A DNA stretch of 8,787 nt from Clostridiales bacterium UBA1389 (lineage in GTDB: Bacteria > Bacillota > Clostridia > Oscillospirales > CAG-382), in NCBI GenBank assembly GCA_002305335.1, contig DBQR01000050.1, positions 10,225-19,011 of the forward strand. Reading direction: 5' to 3'. Positions 1 through 4,954 of this stretch are shown one piece after another (within the stretch, counting starts at the first letter, position 1; each line of letters starts with the position of its first letter). The notes below the pieces were generated by a model. It saw nothing but the letters and a program-made list of their open reading frames with translations, ran no database searches and had not been told where the DNA came from. The translations under genes and the position numbers were made by a program.

Positions 1-115
1 GGTTATGAAAATCGCCCTTGCCACCGAGGAGCTGTTTGCGCTGGAGTATGAAAAGGTGCTGGAAAAGCGTAAAGCCGCAAAAGTAGGGGTAACGGCGGGG
101 GATATTGAGGTTTAG
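1..115 (+). CDS. C-terminal end of an unrecognised protein (partial)
   Basis: The frame starting at base 2 is open from the window edge to a TAG at 113-115. It gives about 37 residues, beginning VMKIALATEELFALEYEKVL and ending in GVTAGDIEV. The stretch is charged and probably helical (EELFALEYEKVLEKRKAAK), with no membrane segment or recognisable motif. I do not recognise the family and assign no function. It is taken as coding because the frame runs out of the edge in neighbour-like codon usage and is followed within 50 bases by a strong same-strand terminator. An internal ATG at 5-7 could start a very short ORF, but no ribosome binding site is visible because the edge cuts there. The stop codon lies inside the first copy of a 22-bp tandem repeat. 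Confidence 0.6.
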   Translation, partial: VMKIALATEELFALEYEKVLEKRKAAKVGVTAGDIEV

Positions 116-153
116 GATAAACCTAATAGAAGTTTAGAACAAATCTAATAGAG
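110..153. repeat. Two-copy 22-bp tandem repeat, each copy a small dyad
   Basis: Bases 110-131 and 132-153 are imperfect direct copies; the first 21 positions match at 18. Both begin GTTTAG and end CTAATAGA. Each copy contains a 5-bp inverted repeat around a 5-nt centre: TTAGG-ATAAA-CCTAA at 112-126 and TTAGA-ACAAA-TCTAA at 134-148. Two of the three differences (116/138 and 122/144) are the two sides of one pair, so a G-C in copy 1 is an A-T in copy 2 and the dyad is kept. The dyad centres are 22 bp apart, about two helical turns. The first copy includes the stop codon of the upstream gene. The function is unknown; a protein-binding site or a relic of a short duplication are both possible. Confidence 0.65.
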
Positions 154-159
154 CAATAC

Positions 160-190
160 AACAGCCGGCTTTTTGCCGGCTGTTTTGTCT
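160..190 (+). terminator. Rho-independent terminator after the left-edge gene
   Basis: The stem ACAGCCGGC (161-169) pairs with GCCGGCTGT (175-183) across a TTTTT loop. A160-T184 extends it to 10 bp. A T-rich tail (TTTTGTCTTT) follows on the plus strand. The convergent ahcY gene also ends facing this hairpin. Read on the minus strand the tail is only TGTTGTATTG, so it would be a weak terminator for ahcY. The rest of the gap to the ahcY stop (191-256) shows nothing recognisable. Confidence 0.9.
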
Positions 191-256
191 TTATTGGTTT
201 ATCTTGTTTTATACTGCTTTCTGCGGATGAGGGGTAGTGCCGTACATACATTTATA

Positions 257-1501
257 CTAATCTGCTTTCCAGCTTGCCAGATATTCCTTCTGGGTTTCGG
301 TGAGGGTGTCAATCTCAACCCCCCGGAAATTCAATATCATTTCGGCGACTTTGTTATCGATTTCAGCCGGGACCTCCACGGTGCCGGAAAGTTTTCCTTT
401 ATTTTTAACCAGATACTCCGCCGAGAGAGCCTGGATGGCAAAGGACATATCCATAATTTCCGCCGGATGACCGTCGGCGCAGGCAAGGTTGACAAGCCTG
501 CCTTCCCCCAAAACAAACAGGGTGTTGCCGTTTTCAAGGGTGTAACCGGTTATGTTGTTTCTTGCGGTAAATTCTTTAACCGCCATCTTTTTAAGGCCGG
601 CAACATCCACCTCAATGTCAAAGTGGCCGGCGTTGCAGAGGATTGCTCCGTCCTTCATGTTAACAAAGCTGTCGGCGGTGATAACGTCCCGGCAGCCGGT
701 AACGGTAACGAATATGTCCCCCGCCTTGGCGGCGTCGGTCATTTTCATAACCGAAAAGCCGTCCATAACCGCCTCCATGGCCTTTATGGGGTCCACTTCG
801 GTGACAATAACCGATGCTCCGTTCCCCTTTGCCCTCATGGCCACCCCCTTGCCGCACCAGCCGTAACCGGCGACAACCACGGTTTTCCCCGCCACGATAA
901 GGTTGGTGGTACGGTTTATGCCGTCCCACACCGACTGCCCGGTCCCGTAACGGTTGTCAAAGAGATGCTTGCACATGGCGTTGTTCACCAGCATAACGGG
1001 GAATTTTAAAGCTCCCGCTTTTTCCATGGCCTTAAGGCGGATAATGCCGGTGGTGGTTTCCTCGCAGCCGCCGATAACATTCCTTATAAGCTGAGGATAT
1101 CCGGTGTGGATAAGGTTTACAAGATCGCCGCCGTCGTCGATTATAATATTCGGTCCGGCTTCAACGACCTTGGAAATATGGCCATTATACTCTTCGCCTG
1201 TGGCGTTATACCAGGCATAAACGTTCAGACCCTCATGAACCAGCGCGGCGGCAACATCGTCCTGGGTGGAAAGGGGGTTGCTGCCGGTAATATACATGGT
1301 GGCGCCGCCGGCGGCAAGCACCTTGCAGAGGTAGGCGGTTTTTGCTTCAAGATGCACCGAAAGGGCGATTTTCAAATTTTCAAAGGGCTTTTCTTTTATA
1401 AAAGCTTCCTCAATGGCGTTAAGGAGGGGCATATTGCGCTTGACCCATTCGATTTTGGTCCTGCCGGATTCCCAAAGATTTATGTTTCTTATTTCACTCA
1501 T
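257..1501 (-). CDS. ahcY: S-adenosylhomocysteine hydrolase (adenosylhomocysteinase)
   Basis: This cytoplasmic NAD-dependent enzyme reversibly splits S-adenosylhomocysteine into homocysteine and adenosine, removing the inhibitory product of SAM-dependent methylation. The 414-residue length fits the short bacterial/archaeal (Thermotoga-like) form, which lacks the C-terminal Lys/Tyr tail of eukaryotic enzymes; this protein ends ...EYLASWKAD. Visible motifs are SVHLEAKTAYL (H50), GSNPLSTQDDVAAAL (73-87), IDDGGDL (121-127), CEETTTG (146-152), KHLFDNRYG (catalytic K178 and D182), the Rossmann loop GYGWCGKG (212-219), NAGHF (290-294) and ADGHP (H345). The motif usually written VNDS before the catalytic lysine reads VNNA (172-175); the catalytic Asn itself is kept. 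The ATG at 1499-1501 is preceded by a modest AAAGGCAAG-like site and a strong promoter. The gene lies 80 bp after the CHAP/dockerin gene on the same strand but appears to be transcribed separately. No methionine-cycle gene is adjacent. Confidence 0.97.
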   Translation of the reverse strand: MSEIRNINLWESGRTKIEWVKRNMPLLNAIEEAFIKEKPFENLKIALSVHLEAKTAYLCKVLAAGGATMYITGSNPLSTQDDVAAALVHEGLNVYAWYNATGEEYNGHISKVVEAGPNIIIDDGGDLVNLIHTGYPQLIRNVIGGCEETTTGIIRLKAMEKAGALKFPVMLVNNAMCKHLFDNRYGTGQSVWDGINRTTNLIVAGKTVVVAGYGWCGKGVAMRAKGNGASVIVTEVDPIKAMEAVMDGFSVMKMTDAAKAGDIFVTVTGCRDVITADSFVNMKDGAILCNAGHFDIEVDVAGLKKMAVKEFTARNNITGYTLENGNTLFVLGEGRLVNLACADGHPAEIMDMSFAIQALSAEYLVKNKGKLSGTVEVPAEIDNKVAEMILNFRGVEIDTLTETQKEYLASWKAD

Positions 1502-1533
1502 TTTTATTTCTTGCCTTTCGCTTGTTATGGCTT

Positions 1534-1562
1534 ATTATAGGCGTTTGGCGTATGGATGTCAA
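1534..1562 (-). promoter_or_regulatory. Sigma-A-type promoter of ahcY
   Basis: On the minus strand there is a perfect -35 TTGACA (1562-1557), a 17-nt spacer and a perfect -10 TATAAT (1539-1534). The expected start is near 1527, giving an untranslated leader of roughly 26 nt, too short for a SAM or SAH riboswitch. Such a consensus promoter suggests strong, fairly constant expression. Confidence 0.9.
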
Positions 1563-1581
1563 TGTTATTCGGCTATCATCC

Positions 1582-1758
1582 CTACTGAATGCCCAATATT
1601 CTTAACCTTAAACCGATATAGTCGGTAACGGTGATTTTACCGTCGTCGTTGAAGTCGGCGGCCGTAAGATAATCGCCGCTAAGGGATTCTATTCCTAAGA
1701 TATAAAGCCGCAGAGGTATATAATCCCTGACATCCAAAGTGCCGTCGGGGGTTATGTC
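1582..1758 (-). other. Type I dockerin module (within the CHAP protein)
   Basis: Residues 378-436 of the CHAP protein hold two EF-hand-like loops. Loop 1 has D379, T381, D383, D387 and D390 at the calcium positions. Loop 2 has D413, N415, D417, T421 and D424. The cohesin-specificity positions (10 and 11 of each loop) read V388-R389 and V422-T423. Loop 1 has Thr where Asn or Asp is usual at position 3. The two copies each end with a matching helix (LRLYILGI and LRLRILGI), the known internal symmetry of dockerins. Dockerins also occur outside classical cellulosomes, so plant-fibre degradation should not be inferred from this alone. Confidence 0.88.
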
Positions 1759-2892
1759 CCCCTTGACAATCGCCTGCTTTTCAAACATCAGGGTATTTCC
1801 GCTGTAAGCCTTTACTACGTCGCCGGTGGCGATATTCCCGCTGACGGCGGTGCTGTTCCGGTAGATATCAACCCGGCTGTTTTGCTTGAAGACATCGGTC
1901 TTTTTGCCGGCGGTTTTTAAGATAAGATTACTGCCGTAAATATATGCTTCGGCTTCAATTGTTAAGATATCCGATAAATTCTGGGGGGTGATTTTACCTT
2001 CGATATATTTGCAGTAGCCGAGATTACACCAGCCCTCGGCTCCTTTGAAGCTGGCCTTTCCCCAGGTTTCCCCCGACACGGTCACCTTTTCGGAAATTTG
2101 TATTTCCGTCAGATAGGGCATTATGGCAATCGACGAATAATTTCCACCCGCGCCGCTTCTTAAATTAAGTCCGCTTGAGGGTTTTACCCGCCACAGCTCA
2201 TACCCCAAAGGGGTTCCTTCATATTTGGTATAAGCGGGGATCCCGTAGCAAAGTATGTAGGGAGAATTTAAGGGATAGGTGTTTGAAACAACCCCGTCGG
2301 AGGCGTTTCCCTCAATGGTTACAACATGAGTACCGGTGGTGTACCACACAATCCCTACATGGTCCCACAAACTGGAGGTGGACCAGTGAAAAAAGATTAA
2401 ATCACCCGGAAGGGGGTTGTAGTTGTTGGGGTATTTCCAGTCCACATGGAAGTTGTACCATCCCCCCACTTCGGAGGGAGAGTCCGCCTTTGCCCTGACG
2501 GCGTTTGCGATTATGGATTCGGGGATTCCCGCCTGCCTTGCGCACCAGGACACGAACATGGCGCACCAGGCGTCGAAATAGCCCTGTCCCCAATCTAAAA
2601 TTTCGGTGCCGATCCAGTAGCCGTATTCAGAGTAATTGCCGCTGCCGTTTTTGTTTGAGCCGTTCAGCTCGGAAAAGCTGTTGCCCTCGTGATAGCCCAA
2701 CTGGGACTTCGCCACATTCACCAGATTGGTACGCATATCCGAAGTCAGCTTTATGTCCATAAGACGCTGATAATACACCGACTGGACATAAGGGGCCGAA
2801 TAGGGATATCCCCCCCTAAGAGCCTGGGTGCTGAGCGAAAGCACCGAAAAAATAAAAATAAATACCAAAACAAAGGAGATTGTTTTTTTCAT
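1582..2892 (-). CDS. Secreted CHAP-SH3-dockerin protein (putative peptidoglycan hydrolase)
   Basis: This is a probable exported cysteine amidase/peptidase of 436 residues. Residues 1-24 form a signal peptide: MKKT, a hydrophobic stretch FVLVFIFIFSVLSL, then a cleavage site near STQA. A CHAP domain (about 52-225) follows, with candidate catalytic C110 in WCAMFVSWCA, H178 in DHVGIV and E195 in TIEGN. Residues 231-297 resemble a bacterial SH3 domain (LNLRSGAGGNYSSI, then GWCNLGYCKYIEG). A roughly 75-residue linker domain with no assigned function leads to a C-terminal type I dockerin. Its two calcium loops start at D379 (DITPDGTLDVRD) and D413 (DFNDDGKITVTD), each followed by a helix ending LGI. 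I chose the ATG at 2892 because GAAAGG lies 10 nt upstream; extending to 2910 would need a TTG codon overlapping that site. CHAP proteins usually cut peptidoglycan peptides or amide bonds, but the substrate here is inferred. The dockerin suggests docking to a cohesin, none of which is in view. Confidence 0.9.
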   Translation of the reverse strand: MKKTISFVLVFIFIFSVLSLSTQALRGGYPYSAPYVQSVYYQRLMDIKLTSDMRTNLVNVAKSQLGYHEGNSFSELNGSNKNGSGNYSEYGYWIGTEILDWGQGYFDAWCAMFVSWCARQAGIPESIIANAVRAKADSPSEVGGWYNFHVDWKYPNNYNPLPGDLIFFHWSTSSLWDHVGIVWYTTGTHVVTIEGNASDGVVSNTYPLNSPYILCYGIPAYTKYEGTPLGYELWRVKPSSGLNLRSGAGGNYSSIAIMPYLTEIQISEKVTVSGETWGKASFKGAEGWCNLGYCKYIEGKITPQNLSDILTIEAEAYIYGSNLILKTAGKKTDVFKQNSRVDIYRNSTAVSGNIATGDVVKAYSGNTLMFEKQAIVKGDITPDGTLDVRDYIPLRLYILGIESLSGDYLTAADFNDDGKITVTDYIGLRLRILGIQ

Positions 2893-2915
2893 TGATAACA
2901 TACCTTTCAACCCGT

Positions 2916-2941
2916 CTATATATAGAATATAATGTATATAG
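2916..2941. repeat. AT-rich dyad over the -10 of the CHAP gene promoter
   Basis: CTATATA (2916-2922) and TATATAG (2935-2941) form an inverted repeat with half-sites 19 bp apart centre to centre. They flank the proposed -10 element of the CHAP gene. A perfect 12-bp palindrome, TCTATATATAGA (2915-2926), overlaps the left arm. This could be an operator, but alternating A/T sequence forms such dyads easily by chance. Confidence 0.35.
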
Positions 2942-2955
2942 GGTTATTTTGTCAA
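2926..2955 (-). promoter_or_regulatory. Promoter of the CHAP/dockerin gene
   Basis: The minus strand has a perfect -35 TTGACA (2955-2950) and a -10 TATATT (2931-2926; 5 of 6 matches) separated by 18 nt. Transcription should start near 2919, about 27 nt before the chosen ATG. The ribosome binding site GAAAGG (2908-2903) lies within this leader. Confidence 0.7.
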
Positions 2956-3045
2956 GGGAAACAGCCGTCTTTTCGTTATTTGTTACAAATATGGGTTTTA
3001 AATACAAAATATCGGTTTCATTGTTACGAAATTTTGCCGTAACCC

Positions 3046-3074
3046 TTGACAACATTGGTTTTTTATGATATTAT
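3046..3074 (+). promoter_or_regulatory. Promoter of the lysine operon
   Basis: There is a perfect -35 TTGACA (3046-3051), a 17-nt spacer and a -10 TATTAT (3069-3074; 5 of 6 matches). A TGA just before it (3066-3068) makes it an extended -10. The expected start is about 3081, so the RNA begins only a few bases before helix P1 of the riboswitch. That agreement supports both calls. Bases 2956-3045, between the two divergent promoters, show nothing else recognisable. Confidence 0.9.
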
Positions 3075-3083
3075 GCGACACAA

Positions 3084-3242
3084 GATAGAGGCGCGTCAAG
3101 CGAACAGTAACCGGGTCAAAAAGGCCGCAGCCTTCCGGTGAAAGGCGCTGACGCCGAAGACGGAAAATTTTGCGGATATTTTCCGGTCTGGGCGACGGCA
3201 GAATATGCCTTCGACTGTCGCAATTAATTGCGGAGAGCTATC
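3084..3242 (+). promoter_or_regulatory. Lysine riboswitch aptamer (L-box)
   Basis: Conserved L-box blocks occur in order: GATAGAGGCGCG (3084-3095), GAAAGGCGCTGACGCCGAAG (3140-3159), a CTGGGCGACGGC block (3188-3199), ACTGTCGC (3214-3221) and GGAGAGCTATC (3232-3242). Helices can be traced. P1 is GATAG 3084-3088 with CTATC 3238-3242. P2 is GCGTC 3093-3097 with GACGC 3150-3154, its distal arm being ACCGG/CCGGT plus AAGGC/GCCTT around a CGCA loop. P3 is about 3159-3189 (GGAAAAT with ATTTTCC), P4 about 3192-3219 (inner stem GGCA/TGCC), and P5 the self-complementary CGCAATTAATTGCG (3219-3232). Binding of lysine is expected to stabilise P1 and switch the downstream operon off. The location, ahead of five lysine biosynthesis genes, fits the class exactly. 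Confidence 0.96.
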
Positions 3243-3287
3243 ATAAATAAGCAATACTTTTTATTGTCGTATTGTATTTATGGTGGC
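3237..3287 (+). promoter_or_regulatory. Antiterminator hairpin of the lysine riboswitch
   Basis: Bases 3237-3248 (GCTATCATAAAT) can pair with 3276-3287 (ATTTATGGTGGC) as 12 pairs including two G-U. After a two-base AA bulge, 3251-3257 (GCAATAC) pair with 3269-3275 (GTATTGT) around an 11-nt loop. The outer part uses the whole 3' strand of P1 (3238-3242) and the first two bases of the terminator stem (3286-3287). Antiterminator and P1, and antiterminator and terminator, therefore exclude one another. Pairing was read by eye; no folding energy was computed. Confidence 0.8.
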
Positions 3288-3310
3288 CGCCGTCAGCGGC
3301 TTTTTTGTTT
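3285..3310 (+). terminator. Lysine-responsive intrinsic terminator (attenuator)
   Basis: GCCGC (3286-3290) pairs with GCGGC (3296-3300) around a CGTCA loop. G3285-U3301 can add a wobble pair. The stem runs straight into TTTTTTGTTT (3301-3310), 22 bases before the dapA start. The stem is short but entirely G-C, and lies between aptamer and first gene where an L-box attenuator is expected. Confidence 0.88.
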
Positions 3311-3317
3311 ATATAAG

Positions 3318-3324
3318 AAAGGAG
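3318..3324 (+). promoter_or_regulatory. Ribosome binding site of dapA
   Basis: AAAGGAG, 8 nt before the ATG at 3333, is a near-ideal Shine-Dalgarno sequence. It fixes the dapA start and rules out the longer in-frame reading that would begin inside the riboswitch. Confidence 0.92.
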
Positions 3325-3332
3325 ATTTCATT

Positions 3333-4220
3333 ATGGAAAAGAAAAGAGTTTTCAAAGGCGTTGCCACCGCAGTCATTACCCCCTTTAACGAAAACGGGGT
3401 GGATTATGATGCTTTTGCTAAAATAATCGACTGGCAGATTGATTCCGGCATTGACGGGCTGGTGGTTTGCGGTACCACCGGTGAAGCCTCCACCCTGACC
3501 GACGAGGAACACCGGCAGGTTATCGACTTTGCGGTAAAACAGGTTGCGGGGAGGGTACCTGTTATTGCGGGCACCGGCTCAAACGATACGGCATATGCCA
3601 TCGAGCTTACCAAGCATGCCTGCGAATCGGGGGCTGACGCGGTGCTTCTGGTTACCCCCTACTACAATAAATGCACCCAGAAGGGACTTGTTGCCCTCTT
3701 TACCGAACTTGCCGATATTTCCGCCAAGCCGGTTATTCTTTACAACGTGCCCTCAAGGACCGGGATAAACATCGAACCCAAAACCTACGCCGAGCTTGCC
3801 GAACATCCCAATATTTCGGGATTCAAGGAGGCAAACGGCAATATTTCAAAGATAGTCGAAACCATGTCCTATGTTCAGGGAAAACTGGATATGTATTCGG
3901 GAAACGACGACCAGATTGTCCCCCTTATGGCACTGGGGGGTGTGGGGGTTATTTCGGTGCTTTCCAACATTATGCCCTCCCGGACGAGGGAAATCTGCAA
4001 TTCCTTCTTTGAAGGGGATATCGAAAGGGCGGCAAAGCTTCAGTACAGGTACCACGCCATAATCGACGCCCTGTTCAGCGAGGTAAACCCCATTCCCGTA
4101 AAGGCGGCAATGAACGAAATGGGCTTTTGTAAGGACATTATAAGACTGCCCTTGTCCAATATGGAAAAACCCAACCGTCAGAAACTGGTTGAGCTGATGA
4201 AAGGATTCGGTCTGGTATGA
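3333..4220 (+). CDS. dapA: 4-hydroxy-tetrahydrodipicolinate synthase
   Basis: This enzyme condenses pyruvate with L-aspartate-4-semialdehyde to 4-hydroxy-tetrahydrodipicolinate, the first committed step to diaminopimelate and lysine. The protein is a cytoplasmic TIM-barrel lyase of 295 residues, normal for the family. Key residues are visible: GTTGEAST with T48 and T49, TPYYN with Y111, LYNVPSRTG with Y137 and R142, and the Schiff-base lysine K165 in GFKEANGN. GGVGVISV and NPIPVKAA are further family motifs. By alignment from memory with the E. coli protein, the lysine-inhibition site is only partly kept: His at position 56 is present (H60), but position 53 is Asp (D57) and position 84 is Tyr (Y88). 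First gene of the operon, it lies directly after the lysine riboswitch and shares an ATGA overlap with dapB. Confidence 0.98.
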   Translation: MEKKRVFKGVATAVITPFNENGVDYDAFAKIIDWQIDSGIDGLVVCGTTGEASTLTDEEHRQVIDFAVKQVAGRVPVIAGTGSNDTAYAIELTKHACESGADAVLLVTPYYNKCTQKGLVALFTELADISAKPVILYNVPSRTGINIEPKTYAELAEHPNISGFKEANGNISKIVETMSYVQGKLDMYSGNDDQIVPLMALGGVGVISVLSNIMPSRTREICNSFFEGDIERAAKLQYRYHAIIDALFSEVNPIPVKAAMNEMGFCKDIIRLPLSNMEKPNRQKLVELMKGFGLV

Positions 4221-4954
4221 AAATTATTTTAAACGGCGCTTTAGGGCGGATGGGAGAAGAAGTTGACAATTTAATAAAAAAAGGTTATAAAGGAATTACC
4301 GTAGCGGCATACTGCGATGTTTCCTCCCTGACACCTGAGGTATACAATAAGCTTTCCGCTATAACCGTCGAGGCGGACGCCGTTGTGGATTTTTCCCACC
4401 ATTCGGCAACCGAAACCCTGTGCGGTTATGCTATTGCAAGGAATATCCCCCTTGTCATTGCCACAACGGGGCAAACCGGGGAGGAAATGACTGTTATCCA
4501 GACCGCCGCCAAGGCTGTTCCCATATTCCTTTCCCCCAATATGTCGGCAGGGGTTGCCTTTTTGAATGCGGTGGTAAGAAAGGCGGCGGCCTTCTTTTCC
4601 GATGCGGATATCGAAATCGTGGAACGCCACCATAATAGGAAAGTCGATTCCCCCAGCGGCACGGCAAAGCTCCTTGCCGAAACCGTAAGCAGTGCCACCG
4701 GCGGTGAGATTGTCTACGGCAGAAACGGGCTTTCCCCAAGGAAAAAGGGGGAAATAGGCATTTCCGCCGTCAGGGGGGGTAATGTAAAGGGGATCCACGA
4801 AGTTACCTTTTATTCGGAAAACGAAACCTTTACCATAACCCACTCCGCCGAAAGCCGGGGGATGTTCGCCGAAGGGGCGTTAACCGCCGCATTGTTTTTG
4901 CAGGGGAAAAAACCGGGTTTATACACCATGAAGGATTTGTTCGGGGATTTGTAA
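4217..4954 (+). CDS. dapB: 4-hydroxy-tetrahydrodipicolinate reductase
   Basis: This enzyme reduces 4-hydroxy-tetrahydrodipicolinate to tetrahydrodipicolinate with NAD(P)H, the second step of the lysine branch. The protein has 245 residues. The N-terminal nucleotide-binding loop is NGALGRMG (6-13), followed by VDFSHHSA (57-64), ATTGQT (82-87) and SPNMSAGV (106-113). The catalytic and substrate segment is ERHHNRKVDSPSGTA (136-150), with the His pair and K142. RGGNVKGIHEVTF (186-198) and HSAESRGMFAEGAL (209-222) also match the family. It is shorter than the E. coli enzyme (about 273 residues), mainly between the first loop and VDFS, as in other compact family members. Its ATG overlaps the dapA stop as ATGA, so translation is probably coupled. 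An AAAGGA about 11 nt upstream, inside dapA, could also serve. Confidence 0.98.
   Translation: MKIILNGALGRMGEEVDNLIKKGYKGITVAAYCDVSSLTPEVYNKLSAITVEADAVVDFSHHSATETLCGYAIARNIPLVIATTGQTGEEMTVIQTAAKAVPIFLSPNMSAGVAFLNAVVRKAAAFFSDADIEIVERHHNRKVDSPSGTAKLLAETVSSATGGEIVYGRNGLSPRKKGEIGISAVRGGNVKGIHEVTFYSENETFTITHSAESRGMFAEGALTAALFLQGKKPGLYTMKDLFGDL

Noticed and set aside
116..256. Possible small gene between the left-edge gene and ahcY
   Set aside because: No open frame with a ribosome binding site is seen; the stretch holds the tandem repeat, the terminator and AT-rich sequence only.
173..1009. Long plus-strand open frame opposite ahcY (278 codons)
   Set aside because: It lies wholly opposite the clearly real ahcY, has no family resemblance or ribosome binding site, and is explained by the codon bias of the opposite strand.
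1502..1581. Possible SAM or SAH riboswitch upstream of ahcY
   Set aside because: The consensus promoter leaves a leader of only about 26 nt, too short for a known aptamer of these classes, and no matching motif is present.
2893..2910. Six-residue N-terminal extension of the CHAP protein (MKGMLS)
   Set aside because: It would begin with TTG and overlap the GAAAGG ribosome binding site. The signal peptide is normal when starting at MKKT.
3228..3332. Upstream in-frame extension of dapA
   Set aside because: It would start with TTG inside the riboswitch aptamer and read through the terminator. The AAAGGAG site and the normal DapA N-terminus point to the ATG at 3333.
4271..4843. Minus-strand open frame of 190 codons within dapB
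   Set aside because: It is antisense to a well-supported gene, with a composition typical of reverse-complement translation and no recognisable motif.
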